Shown here one piece after another: positions 1 through 7,918 of a DNA stretch of 64,000 nt. Under the pieces are notes generated by a model. That model had not been told where the DNA came from and made no database searches. It saw only the letters and a program-made list of their open reading frames with translations. This stretch comes from Microbacterium binotii (lineage in GTDB: Bacteria > Actinomycetota > Actinomycetes > Actinomycetales > Microbacteriaceae): positions 1,178,001 through 1,242,000 of the forward strand of contig NZ_CP090347.1 of assembly GCF_021398715.1 (NCBI RefSeq), in the 5' to 3' direction. The position numbers and the translations under genes were made by a program. The number at the start of each line of letters is the position of its first letter. Position 1 is the stretch's first letter.

Positions 1-9
1 TGGAGGCGG

Positions 10-82
10 GCCCCCATAGCCCAATGGCAGAGGCAGGCGACTTAAAATCGCTTCAGTCTGGGTTCGAGTCCCAGTGGGGGCA
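10..82 (+). tRNA. tRNA, anticodon UAA (Leu codon), class I shape
   Basis: A complete cloverleaf can be folded by hand. The 7-bp acceptor stem pairs 10-16 with 75-81, the D stem pairs 19-21 with 32-34, the anticodon stem pairs 36-40 with 48-52, and the T stem pairs 58-62 with 70-74 around TTCGAGT. The anticodon loop CTTAAAA gives anticodon TAA, which reads the leucine codon UUA. The discriminator is A82, as expected for leucine, and no CCA is encoded. Oddly, the variable region (53-57) is only about 5 nt, whereas bacterial tRNA-Leu normally has a long class II variable arm. It could be a genuine short-armed UUA reader or a tRNA of other identity. The gene is read towards a phage-like gene on the opposite strand. 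Confidence 0.85.
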
Positions 83-143
83 CGGGGCTGTAACTCTCCT
101 GCTTCGCAGGATCAGCTCCCGGTTTGAGTGCCCGTCGCAGACG

Positions 144-1343
144 TCAGCCGAAGATGCTCGGCGGCATGGAGAGCACGCGCGCGTCAGCGATCATGCCCGC
201 GGGATAGGAGGGATTCGCTACCTTCAGCTTGTAGTCGGCCATCGCGAAGTTCGGGGCCCCGTAGCCCGCGTTGTTCAAGCTGAAAGGAGCGGCGAGTTCG
301 GTGACGCTTCCGCCGGGGTTGTAGGGCGAGCGCCAGCAGAAGAGCAGTCGCGAGTAGTGGTAGTTCGCGGCGATGATGTCGACGACGACGAGCGCGTGTC
401 CTGCGACGGTCTTGTCTCCCCACGACAGCAGGTCGAACCCGCCGCCGGAGGGCGCTGTGACCGTGCGCGCATAGTTCGCGCGCGCCTCCACCTGGTAGCC
501 GCTGTTGTTCCAGTAAGCTCGTTCGACCTCGCGCAACGCGCCGAGGCGGAGCGCTGCCTGTCCCAGCGCAGTGACGAATCCCGCAAGAGTCACGACGCCA
601 CCCGGACCAGCCGCGAGGATGCAGTTGTTCGCGAACTGCTCGACGCGAACCACACCGTAGAACATCGGAAGCCGAGCCGAGTCGTTCTGGATGAGCGGTT
701 GGTTCGGCGTGCGGGCGAAGAACGTGACCTCGAGCGGAGCGTTGTACGGCAACGTTCCCGCTCCAATGAGAATGGAGGAGTAGGCCGCGTTCTCAGGCTG
801 GTTGACGATGCACTTGCCCTTGAGTCCGGATCCGTGGAACGACTCCGCTCCGCCATTGCTGATGCGATACTCCAGCGCTCGCAGAACGGTGGACTCGAAG
901 TAGCAGTCTTCGAACAGGTCGAATTCGGTGAAGTCGTTCAGGGCGTTGTTGTGGAACAGCCCCGCGACCTGAAGGTTCTCGAACTGAAGGCGCCGAGCGA
1001 CCGCACCGCAGATGGCCCAGAAGCGGAGCCCGACGCCGTTGCCTGTCGCTGACTTGATCGTGAAGTCGCTGACCACGAGGCCGCTGTGCCACCCGGAATG
1101 ACCTTCGATAGACAGTGCCGCCGGGCCCGTGCCATCGCTTTCCAGAACCGTGACGCCGATTCCCTGGCCGACGAGGTGCGGGAGTTTGTACTCCCGCGGC
1201 ATGGCGAGCGCGGTGATCTTGTAGGTGCCCGGCTGGAGCTCGATGCGCCCGCCGACGCCGGCGAGCTGATCAATCAGCGACTGCAGGTTGGCGGTGTCGG
1301 TGGAGCGGACGCCAGTGGGGGCGGGGGCCTGGATAGTGGACAC
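144..1343 (-). CDS. Phage-tail-like right-handed beta-helix protein
   Basis: The protein has 399 residues. It opens with a short linker, then GVRSTDTANLQSLIDQL and GGRIELQPGTYKI, the pattern seen at the start of pectate-lyase-3-like right-handed beta-helix domains in phage tail spikes and tail-associated depolymerases. The rest is repetitive beta-rich sequence with many small and aromatic residues, including FENLQVAGLFHNNALNDF and FEDCYFEST. There is no signal peptide or membrane segment, which fits a virion or tail component better than a secreted lyase. The start is a GTG preceded by an AAAGG ribosome site. It lies tail-to-tail with the tRNA, and no other phage genes follow up to ltrA, so it may be the edge of a prophage or a domesticated remnant. 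The sugar specificity, if any, cannot be read. Confidence 0.6.
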   Translation of the reverse strand: MSTIQAPAPTGVRSTDTANLQSLIDQLAGVGGRIELQPGTYKITALAMPREYKLPHLVGQGIGVTVLESDGTGPAALSIEGHSGWHSGLVVSDFTIKSATGNGVGLRFWAICGAVARRLQFENLQVAGLFHNNALNDFTEFDLFEDCYFESTVLRALEYRISNGGAESFHGSGLKGKCIVNQPENAAYSSILIGAGTLPYNAPLEVTFFARTPNQPLIQNDSARLPMFYGVVRVEQFANNCILAAGPGGVVTLAGFVTALGQAALRLGALREVERAYWNNSGYQVEARANYARTVTAPSGGGFDLLSWGDKTVAGHALVVVDIIAANYHYSRLLFCWRSPYNPGGSVTELAAPFSLNNAGYGAPNFAMADYKLKVANPSYPAGMIADARVLSMPPSIFG

Positions 1344-1399
1344 GAGATTGCCTTTCGGTCGGGTGTTGCGAGTGAGGGGTGGAGCGTTGCGCGACCGCG

Positions 1400-1594
1400 T
1401 CAGATGCTCCGGGCGGTGCGCATGGAGACGTCCCTGAGCACGGAGAGCGCGCGGGACGTGTCCCGGAACGACGGTATGTGCTCATCGGTGACGACCGTGA
1501 GCGCAGCGACGGTCTCGTTGATTGCCTGCACGACGGCGCGCTGCTGGTTCTTGGGGCGCCGGCCTCGGGTGGCGATGAACAAGCGCGTCGCCAC
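1400..1594 (-). CDS. Small hypothetical protein, possibly phage-associated
   Basis: This is a 64-residue frame on the same strand as, and 56 nt upstream of, the beta-helix tail-like gene. The protein is basic at its N-terminus (GRRPKNQQR), followed by an amphipathic stretch, INETVAALTVV. It begins at GTG without an obvious ribosome-binding site. I do not recognise a family. Tail fibre and depolymerase genes are often preceded by small structural or assembly proteins, so the position is suggestive, but the frame could also be non-coding. It is included because no other gene covers this stretch. Confidence 0.35.
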   Translation of the reverse strand: MATRLFIATRGRRPKNQQRAVVQAINETVAALTVVTDEHIPSFRDTSRALSVLRDVSMRTARSI

Positions 1595-1675
1595 GCAGAG
1601 CGTGGTTCACGCGAGGTCTCCCGTCATTTTGAGCGCCAGAAGGCGACGTGATCCGCTCGCGTCTCGGCACTGGCG

Positions 1676-1711
1676 TCTGGGCTGGGAGTGCTTCGGCGCC
1701 CCCAGCCCAGA
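1676..1711. other. Strong 11-bp hairpin upstream of ltrA
   Basis: TCTGGGCTGGG at 1676-1686 pairs perfectly with CCCAGCCCAGA at 1701-1711 around a 14-nt loop. It lacks a clear T tract on either side. It lies between the small phage-like frame and ltrA. It could be a factor-independent terminator without a U run, as is common in actinobacteria, insulating ltrA from upstream transcription, or a remnant repeat. Confidence 0.5.
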
Positions 1712-1751
1712 TGTCTGCGTGGACCGAACACACATCCGCCACAATCGACTC

Positions 1752-2927
1752 ATGATCGCAACCACCCGCGCGGGACTGCGCCGGATGCGGGCGCTCGATC
1801 CGCGTTCGCCCCACCGGGTGGCGAGTCCGCTCGAGCTGCTGTTCGACCTCGTGTTCGTGGTGGCGGTGTCGCAGGCGTCCAGCACGCTGCATCACCTGAT
1901 CAGCGAGGGCGAGGCCGCCCACGGGCTCCTCTCCTACGCGATGGTGTTCTTCGCCGTGTGGTGGGCCTGGATGAACTTCACCTGGTTCGCCTCCGCGTTC
2001 GACACCGACGACTGGCTTTACCGCGTCATGACCATCGCCCAGATGGGCGGCGTGCTCGTGCTCGCCGCGGGCGTGCAACAGGCGATGCTCCATGACGACT
2101 TCCTCATCGTCACCATCGGCTATGTCATCATGCGCCTGTCGATGGTCGCGCAGTGGCTGCGCGCCGCGATCTCGGATGCGGCATCCCGCCCCACTGCCCT
2201 CCGCTTCGCCATCGGGGTCGCCGGCGTCCAGGTGCTCTGGGTGGCGCGCCTCGCCCTGCCCGAGGGTGCGCCCCAGCTCGTCGGGTTCTTCGTGCTCATG
2301 ATCGTGGAGATCGCCGTGCCGGTCTGGGCGGAGCGGCACGGCCGCACCCAGTGGCACCCGCACCACATCGCCGAACGCTACGGCCTGTTCACCCTCATCC
2401 TCCTCGGCGAGAGCCTCCTCGCGAGCGCCAACGCGATGATCGACGCGCTCAGCACGGGGGAGCACACGGGTCAGCTCATCGGCCTCGCCGCATCCGGCGT
2501 CGTCATCACCGCGTCTATCTGGTGGATCTACTTCGCCCGCGAACAGGCCGCCCGCCTGCGCAGCACCTCCGACGGCTTCGTCTTCGGCTACCTCCACTAC
2601 TTCCTCTTCGCTGCCGTCGGCGCGGTCTCCTCCGGCGTCGAGGTCGAGATCGACCACGTCACCGGCGCCACCGAGATATCGGGGTCCGCTGCCGGTCTCG
2701 CCCTCACCCTGCCGCTCGCGCTCTTCCTGCTCGCCACCTGGGCGGTGCTGCTGCGCGGAACCGTGCGACGCACCGTCTGGTGGGTCATCCTCGTCGGCGT
2801 CGCGCTCGTCGCCGCATCCGGCCTGCTGCCGGTCGGCGAGTACATCGCCGCCGCGGCCGTGATGATCGGCGTCGTCGTCCTCCTCGAGATCGACGCCTCG
2901 CGAAAGCCCTCCACGCAGCCGAGCTGA
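1752..2927 (+). CDS. ltrA: LtrA-family low-temperature-requirement membrane protein
   Basis: The protein has 391 residues with many transmembrane helices. Near the N-terminus (about residues 24-40) it has SPLELLFDLVFVVAVSQ, the hallmark of the LtrA family (named from Listeria low-temperature requirement protein A). A second typical motif, HHIAERYGLFTLILLGES, lies in the middle. The biochemical function of the family is not established. I chose the ATG at 1752 because the family motif begins soon after it and because CACAAT at 1740-1745 ends 6 nt before it, matching the leaderless promoter arrangement seen at other genes here. A longer in-frame extension upstream has no family similarity. The gene stands alone and is followed by lemA after about 100 nt. 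Confidence 0.85.
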   Translation: MIATTRAGLRRMRALDPRSPHRVASPLELLFDLVFVVAVSQASSTLHHLISEGEAAHGLLSYAMVFFAVWWAWMNFTWFASAFDTDDWLYRVMTIAQMGGVLVLAAGVQQAMLHDDFLIVTIGYVIMRLSMVAQWLRAAISDAASRPTALRFAIGVAGVQVLWVARLALPEGAPQLVGFFVLMIVEIAVPVWAERHGRTQWHPHHIAERYGLFTLILLGESLLASANAMIDALSTGEHTGQLIGLAASGVVITASIWWIYFAREQAARLRSTSDGFVFGYLHYFLFAAVGAVSSGVEVEIDHVTGATEISGSAAGLALTLPLALFLLATWAVLLRGTVRRTVWWVILVGVALVAASGLLPVGEYIAAAAVMIGVVVLLEIDASRKPSTQPS

Positions 2928-3023
2928 TGCCGGGGGTGGGCATGGGCTGAGAGTCCGCAACCGCCCGTCATCAGCGCGGGCCGCGGCAGTAGGATGACCC
3001 GGAGAGAACGGAGCGCTCGTCAT

Positions 3024-3593
3024 ATGTGGGAATGGCTGATCCCTGTCGCGGTCGTCGTACTGATCGTCCTGGTCGTCGGAATCTATCTGTGGGCGACGTA
3101 CAACTCGCTCGTCCAGCTCAACGTCCGCGTGGACGAAGCGTGGAGCGACATCACGGTGCAACTCAAGCGCCGCGCCGACCTGCTGCCGAGCCTCATCGAG
3201 ACCGTCAAGGGGTACGCCGCCCACGAGAAGGCGGTCTTCGAGAACGTCACCCAGGCGCGCGCCGAGACCATCAACGCGCAGGGCCCCGCCGAAGCGGGCA
3301 TCGCCGAAGGACACCTGCAGCAGGCGCTCAAGTCGCTGTTCGCCGTCGCCGAGGCCTACCCGCAGCTCCAGGCCAGCCAGAACTTCCTGCACCTGCAGCA
3401 GTCGATCGTCGACACCGAAGACAAGATCCAGGCCTCTCGCCGGTTCTACAACGGGGGAGTGCGCGAGCTGAACACCAAGATCAAGGTGTTCCCCAACAAC
3501 CTCTTCGCCCGCAACCTCGGCTTCCACGAGCGCGAGTTCTTCGAGGTCGTCGACGGGGCCGCCATCGCGGAACCTCCCCGCATCCAGTTCTGA
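3024..3593 (+). CDS. lemA: LemA family protein
   Basis: The protein has 189 residues. One N-terminal transmembrane helix (about residues 3-26) is followed by YNSLVQLNVRVDEAWSDI and LKRRADLLPSLIETVKGY, the characteristic LemA core that forms a helical bundle facing one side of the membrane. It continues through FYNGGVRELNTKIKVFPNN to the FFEVVD ending typical of the family. LemA proteins often accompany TPM-domain or protease-like membrane proteins, but none is adjacent here, and the molecular role is not settled. The start is the ATG at 3024, with a GGAG site about 10 nt upstream and a TAGGAT -10-like box at about 2990. It converges closely with the downstream YcaQ-like gene; only three bases separate the stop codons. 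Confidence 0.92.
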   Translation: MWEWLIPVAVVVLIVLVVGIYLWATYNSLVQLNVRVDEAWSDITVQLKRRADLLPSLIETVKGYAAHEKAVFENVTQARAETINAQGPAEAGIAEGHLQQALKSLFAVAEAYPQLQASQNFLHLQQSIVDTEDKIQASRRFYNGGVRELNTKIKVFPNNLFARNLGFHEREFFEVVDGAAIAEPPRIQF

Positions 3594-3596
3594 GAC

Positions 3597-4859
3597 TCAG
3601 CCCGGTTCGTCGCCCGCGAGGGCGACGGGCTCGGGTCGTGAGTCGTGACGCTCGGCACCCAGTACGGCCGCGATCTCGTCCGTCGCATCGCCCCACCGCG
3701 ACACGCTGATCGTCTCCAGCTGCTGCCACGCCGCCGCATCACGCAACAGCCCGGCGACCCGCTCCACATCGCCCGGCAGCCGCGAGGGCTCCCACCACGC
3801 CGACTGCACCCGCAGCACGGATGCGGCACGATCCGCCTTCAGGTCGATCCGCGCCGCCACCCGGTCGCCGATCACCACCGGCAGCGAGTAGTAGCCGTAC
3901 CGCCGCTGTGGCGCGGGCGTGTAGATCTCGATCCGGTACGAGAAGTTGAACAGCCGCTCCGCACGGTCTCGGAACCACACCACCGGATCGAACGGCGTGA
4001 GCAGGGCCGCCGCATCCATCGTGCGGGGGAGCGTCGCCTCGCGATGCACCCACGCCGGCGCCGGGCGCCCCGCCCGCGTCCACCCCTCCACCTGCACCGG
4101 CTGCAGCTCGCCCGCGTCCACCAGCTCGCCGATCGCCTGCAGCGTCGCGCGCTGATCACCCAGCCGCCAGTAGTCGTCGAGATCACGCGCCGTCGCGACG
4201 CCGTACGCCCGCGCCGCACGACGCACCAGCTCGCGCACCGCGTCGTCTTTCGGCGCCTCGACCCCGGCGACGGATGCGGGCAGCACCTGCTCCGCCAGCC
4301 CGTACACGCGCTCGAAGCCGCGGCGCCCCGCGATCGCCACCTCGCCGGTGAACCACAGCAGCTCGAGCGCGCTCTTCACGACGCTCCAGTCCCACCACGG
4401 ACCCCGCGGCGCGCGCGACGCGTCGTCTTCGATCTGCGCCGGCCGCAGCGGCCCCCGCGCCGCCAGCTCGCCGCGCACCCAGTCGAGCGTCGCGGCGTCG
4501 ATGCCGCGCCAGCCCTTGGCCTCGTGCCGCGCGCGGTAGTGCTGCATCCGGAACGCGAACAGCGGCCAGTCCGCCGCGTCGATGAAGGACGCCTGGTGCG
4601 CCCAGTACTCGACGAACGGCGCGCGGCGCTGGAACAGCAGCCGATCGAGCCTCGCGGGGTCGTAGGGACCGAGCCGCGAGAACAGCGGCATGTAGTGCGA
4701 GCGGGCGAACACGTTGACCGAGTCGATCTGCAGCACCGACATCCGGCGGATCTCGCGCCGCAGGTGCACTCCCGTGACCTCGGCGGGCCGCGGAGCCCCC
4801 AGACCCTGCGCGCGCAGGGCGATACGTCGGGCTTCGGACCGGCTCAATCTGGCACGCAC
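3597..4859 (-). CDS. YcaQ/AlkX-type winged-helix DNA glycosylase
   Basis: The protein has 420 residues and matches the winged-helix HTH_42 (DUF1006) family that includes E. coli YcaQ and Streptomyces AlkZ, which unhook DNA interstrand crosslinks. The catalytic region reads SVLQIDSVNVF with Q44-I45-D46. The Q-hydrophobic-D motif fits the YcaQ/AlkX branch rather than the Q-x-Q of AlkZ. The expected YWAHQASFID and FNFSYRIEIYTPAPQRRYGYYSLPVV segments are present. The start MRARLSRSEARRIALRAQG is typical. The gene is monocistronic, convergent with lemA and divergent from the AI-2E permease, with 42 nt between the two starts. It likely protects against bulky or crosslinking alkylation damage; the substrate range cannot be inferred. 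Confidence 0.88.
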   Translation of the reverse strand: MRARLSRSEARRIALRAQGLGAPRPAEVTGVHLRREIRRMSVLQIDSVNVFARSHYMPLFSRLGPYDPARLDRLLFQRRAPFVEYWAHQASFIDAADWPLFAFRMQHYRARHEAKGWRGIDAATLDWVRGELAARGPLRPAQIEDDASRAPRGPWWDWSVVKSALELLWFTGEVAIAGRRGFERVYGLAEQVLPASVAGVEAPKDDAVRELVRRAARAYGVATARDLDDYWRLGDQRATLQAIGELVDAGELQPVQVEGWTRAGRPAPAWVHREATLPRTMDAAALLTPFDPVVWFRDRAERLFNFSYRIEIYTPAPQRRYGYYSLPVVIGDRVAARIDLKADRAASVLRVQSAWWEPSRLPGDVERVAGLLRDAAAWQQLETISVSRWGDATDEIAAVLGAERHDSRPEPVALAGDEPG

Positions 4860-4889
4860 CGCGTCAGCGTAGCGTCAGCCTCCGACAAC

Positions 4890-4895
4890 TAGACT
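4890..4895 (+). promoter_or_regulatory. Leaderless -10 box (TAGACT)
   Basis: TAGACT ends 6 nt before the ATG at 4902, which would place transcription initiation at or within a base or two of the start codon. No ribosome-binding site is present between box and start. Confidence 0.6.
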
Positions 4896-4901
4896 GGCGA
4901 G

Positions 4902-6092
4902 ATGACCGAGCCCGACGAGAAGCCTCGCGGATCGTTCTTCGACGCCCTGCGTCAGCGCACCGTCAGCTCCGACACCACGCACAGCGTGCCGCGCGGCGTC
5001 CGCATCGCCGCCGCATACTCGTGGCGTTTCCTGCTGATCGCGGCGGCCGTCGGTGTGGCGATCTGGATCATCATCCAGCTGAAGCTGCTGGTCATCCCGC
5101 TCCTCATCGCGATCCTCATCGCCGCCCTCGTGTGGCCGGCCTTCACGTGGATGCTGCGTCACCGCTGGCCGCGGTGGCTCGCGATCGTCGCCTCGGTGCT
5201 CGGCACCGTCGCCATCGTCTCGGGCCTGTTCTGGCTCGCGATCTGGCAGATCACCCGCGAGTGGGGATCGGTGCGCGACCGCACCGTCGGCGCGATCGAA
5301 GACCTCCGCGCCTACCTCATCGACGGCCCGCTGCACCTCACCGCCGACCAGATCGACGGGATGCTGCGCCAGGGCCTCGGCATGCTCGAACAGCAGGCCT
5401 CGCTTCTCTGGTCGGGCGCGCTCGCCATCGGGTCCACCGTCGGCCACGTCGCCACCGGCCTCCTGCTGACCGTCTTCATCCTGCTCTGCGTGCTCGCCGA
5501 CGGCGGCGGCATCTGGAAGTGGGTCATCCGGCTCTTCCCGAAGGCCGCCCGCCCCGCGGTCGACGGTGCCGGCAAGTCCGGTTGGCTGACCGTCGTCACC
5601 TACGCCCGCACCCAGCTGCTCGTCGCCACGATCGACGCGATCGGCATCGGCCTCGGCGCCTTCCTCCTGGGCGTGCCGCTGGCCATCCCGGTCGGCGTGC
5701 TCGTCTTCCTCGGCGCGTTCATCCCCTTCGTCGGAGCCGTCCTCACCGGCGCCCTCGCGGTCTTCCTCGCCCTCGTCTACAACGGGCCCTGGATCGCGCT
5801 GTGGATGCTGGTGGTCGTGCTCGGCGTGCAGCAGATCGAAGGCCACATCCTGCAGCCCATCCTCATGGGCACCGCCGTCAAGGTGCACCCGCTCGCCGTC
5901 GTGCTCGTGGTCGCCGGCGGCGCGATGATCGCCGGCATCCCGGGCGCCCTGTTCGCCGTGCCGCTGGCCGCCTTCGTCAACGTCTTCGTCCTCTACCTCT
6001 CCCGCCGTGCGTGGGAGACCGGTAGGCCACCCGAACCGGACGAACTCATCTGGAGCACTGTGCCCCGCGAACGAAGGAGAACCACCCGGTGA
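4902..6092 (+). CDS. AI-2E family (TqsA/YdiK-like) membrane permease
   Basis: The protein has 396 residues with about eight hydrophobic segments. A hydrophilic N-terminus is followed by paired helices (about residues 40-100). A central soluble stretch comes next, then the conserved C-terminal block with GVPLAIPVGVLVFLGAFIPF, then GVQQIEGHILQPILMG and HPLAVVLVVAGG. These are the standard motifs of the AI-2E transporter / PerM superfamily. Few members have tested substrates, so autoinducer transport should not be assumed; some members move small ions. The gene overlaps threonine ammonia-lyase by 4 nt (GTGA), so the two are translationally coupled. A related permease gene sits in the similar M. 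tuberculosis region, as I recall it. Confidence 0.9.
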   Translation: MTEPDEKPRGSFFDALRQRTVSSDTTHSVPRGVRIAAAYSWRFLLIAAAVGVAIWIIIQLKLLVIPLLIAILIAALVWPAFTWMLRHRWPRWLAIVASVLGTVAIVSGLFWLAIWQITREWGSVRDRTVGAIEDLRAYLIDGPLHLTADQIDGMLRQGLGMLEQQASLLWSGALAIGSTVGHVATGLLLTVFILLCVLADGGGIWKWVIRLFPKAARPAVDGAGKSGWLTVVTYARTQLLVATIDAIGIGLGAFLLGVPLAIPVGVLVFLGAFIPFVGAVLTGALAVFLALVYNGPWIALWMLVVVLGVQQIEGHILQPILMGTAVKVHPLAVVLVVAGGAMIAGIPGALFAVPLAAFVNVFVLYLSRRAWETGRPPEPDELIWSTVPRERRRTTR

Positions 6093-7315
6093 GTCTTCCC
6101 ACACTGGCCGACTTCGAGGATGCGGCCCGCACCCTCACCGGCCTGATCACCCGCACGCCCATGGACGAGTCGCAGGTGCTCAGCGAGATCGTGGGCGCCC
6201 CAGTGATCCTGAAGATGGAGAACCTCCAGCGCACGGGCTCGTTCAAGATCCGCGGCGCGATCTACCGACTCTCCCGCCTCACCGCCGAGGAGCGCGCCCG
6301 CGGTGTCGTCGCCGCATCCGCCGGCAACCACGCCCAGGGCGTCGCCCTCGCGGCGCAGCGCCTCGGCATCCCCGCGACGATCTTCATGCCGCTCGGCGTC
6401 CCCGTGCCGAAGCTGCTGGCCACCCGCGGCTACGGCGCCGAGGTCATCCTCGAGGGCGACACCGTCGAGACCCCGCTGCGCCTGGCTGCGGAGTTCGCCG
6501 AGCGCACCGGCGCCGTGCTCATCCACCCGTTCGACCACCGCGACATCGTGGTGGGCCAGGGCACGCTCGGGCTCGAGGTGTACGACGATCTTCCGACCGT
6601 CGACACCGTCGTGCTCGGCATCGGGGGAGGCGGTCTCACCGCGGGAGTCGCCGCCGCCATCAAGGCTCGCGCCGCCGCCGAGGGGCGCACCGTGCGCATC
6701 ATCGGCGTGCAGGCGGCCAACTCCGCCGCGTACCCGGCATCCCTCGCCGCGGGCGAGCCGCTGGAGGTCGCCACGACGCCGACGATCGCCGACGGCATCG
6801 CGGTCGCCCGCCCCGGCGATGTGCCGTTCGAGATCATCCGTGAGTTGGTCGACGAGGTCGTCACCGTCGGTGAAGACGACATCGCCCGCGCGATCCTCAT
6901 GCTGCTCGAGCGCGCGAAGCTCGTCGTGGAGCCCGCGGGTGCCGTGGGCGTCGCCGCCCTCATGACGGGCAAGATCTCCGCATCCGGACCGCTCGTCACC
7001 GTGCTCTCCGGCGGCAACATCGACCCGCTGCTGCTGCAGCGCGTGATCTCGAACGGACTGAGCGCCGCCGGCCGCTACATGACGATGCGCATCCCGCTGC
7101 CGGATCGTCCGGGCCAGCTCGTGCAGGTGTCGGAGGTCATCGCGCGCGTCGGCGCGAACGTCACCGAGGTGCTGCACACCCGGCACGGGCAGGGGCTGCA
7201 GATCAGCCAGGTGATTCTGCAGGTGAGCGTCGAGACGCGCGGCGTCGAGCACCGCGCCGAAGTGATCGCAGCACTGGAGGCTGCGGGGTTCGCGCCGGTC
7301 GTCGTCGCCGACTGA
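6089..7315 (+). CDS. ilvA: Threonine ammonia-lyase with C-terminal ACT domain
   Basis: The protein has 408 residues and is a PLP-dependent fold-type II enzyme converting L-threonine to 2-oxobutyrate and ammonia. The PLP lysine is K53 in RTGSFKIRGA. The phosphate-binding glycine loop is GIGGGGLTAG in the middle, and AGNHAQGVA is also present. A single ACT domain (about residues 325-405, starting at MRIPLPDRPGQLVQV) suggests allosteric control. The roughly 400-residue length with one ACT domain is the form often called TdcB-like or short IlvA in actinobacteria. The start is the GTG overlapping the stop of the upstream permease gene. Whether it serves isoleucine synthesis or threonine catabolism cannot be decided, because no other ilv genes are in the window. 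Confidence 0.93.
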   Translation: MSLPTLADFEDAARTLTGLITRTPMDESQVLSEIVGAPVILKMENLQRTGSFKIRGAIYRLSRLTAEERARGVVAASAGNHAQGVALAAQRLGIPATIFMPLGVPVPKLLATRGYGAEVILEGDTVETPLRLAAEFAERTGAVLIHPFDHRDIVVGQGTLGLEVYDDLPTVDTVVLGIGGGGLTAGVAAAIKARAAAEGRTVRIIGVQAANSAAYPASLAAGEPLEVATTPTIADGIAVARPGDVPFEIIRELVDEVVTVGEDDIARAILMLLERAKLVVEPAGAVGVAALMTGKISASGPLVTVLSGGNIDPLLLQRVISNGLSAAGRYMTMRIPLPDRPGQLVQVSEVIARVGANVTEVLHTRHGQGLQISQVILQVSVETRGVEHRAEVIAALEAAGFAPVVVAD

Positions 7316-7330
7316 CCGGCGCGTCCGCGC

Positions 7331-7822
7331 TCACTGACCCGTGTAGGTCTCGACCTTCACGACCTCGACCGCGATCTCGCGGCCGTTGGGGGCGGTGTAC
7401 GAGGTCTTCTCGCCCTCGCGCAGGCCCAGGATGGCGGCGCCCAGCGGCGATGCCTCGCTGTATACGTCGAGCTCGCTGCCCGCTGCGATCTCGCGGTTGC
7501 CCAGCAGGAACACCTCTTCGCCGCCGGCGACGATCGCGGTCACCACGGTGCCGGACTCGACCACACCGGTCGACTCGGGAGCCTCGCCCACCTTGGCGTT
7601 CTTCAGCATCGCCTGCAGCGTGCGGATGCGGGCCTCCTGCTTGCCCTGCTCGTCCTTCGCGGCGTGGTAGCCGCCGTTCTCCTTGAGATCGCCCTCTTCG
7701 CGAGCAGCCTCGATACGCTTCGCGATCTCCTCGCGGCCGGTCGTGGACAGGTGCTCGAGCTCGGCGACCAGCCGGTCGTAGGCGTCCTGAGTGAGGAAGC
7801 TCACCGTTGCGTCAGAAGACAC
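7331..7822 (-). CDS. greA: Transcription elongation factor GreA
   Basis: The protein has 163 residues. It stimulates transcript cleavage by backtracked RNA polymerase. The N-terminal coiled coil includes REEIAKRIEAAREEGDLKEN and GGYHAAKDEQGKQEARI, with the acidic tip residues DLKEN. The C-terminal FKBP-like domain contains SPLGAAILGLREGE. I chose the GTG at 7822 because GGAGAG lies 3-8 nt upstream and the family starts near SFLTQDAYDRL. An ATG eight codons further upstream is possible but has no good ribosome site. The gene converges with threonine ammonia-lyase and lies downstream of DUF4307 on the same strand, a neighbourhood widely conserved in actinobacteria. Confidence 0.96.
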   Translation of the reverse strand: MSSDATVSFLTQDAYDRLVAELEHLSTTGREEIAKRIEAAREEGDLKENGGYHAAKDEQGKQEARIRTLQAMLKNAKVGEAPESTGVVESGTVVTAIVAGGEEVFLLGNREIAAGSELDVYSEASPLGAAILGLREGEKTSYTAPNGREIAVEVVKVETYTGQ

Positions 7823-7872
7823 GGTCTCTCCTTCGTCGTGAGTCACGGCGCAAGGCGCCGCAACTATGCCAA

Positions 7873-7898
7873 GACGCCCTGGCGGTTGCCAGGGCGTC
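7873..7898. terminator. Perfect 10-bp hairpin between DUF4307 gene and greA
   Basis: GACGCCCTGG (7873-7882) pairs with CCAGGGCGTC (7889-7898) around a 6-nt loop. It follows the DUF4307 stop and precedes greA on the minus strand, so it probably terminates the DUF4307 transcript and lies in or before the greA leader. No good U tract follows. Confidence 0.6.
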
Positions 7899-7918
7899 GT
7901 CGATCAGTTTCCGTCAGC

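Noticed and set aside
10..1751. Attachment site of an integrated element at the tRNA
   Set aside because: I looked for a direct repeat of the tRNA 3' end elsewhere in the window and found none; the other side of the tRNA is outside the window.
1482..3527. Long open frame (681 codons) on the minus strand across ltrA and lemA
   Set aside because: It is antisense to two genes with clear family motifs, and its translation is a low-complexity run of Asp, Glu, Arg and His typical of GC-rich shadow frames.
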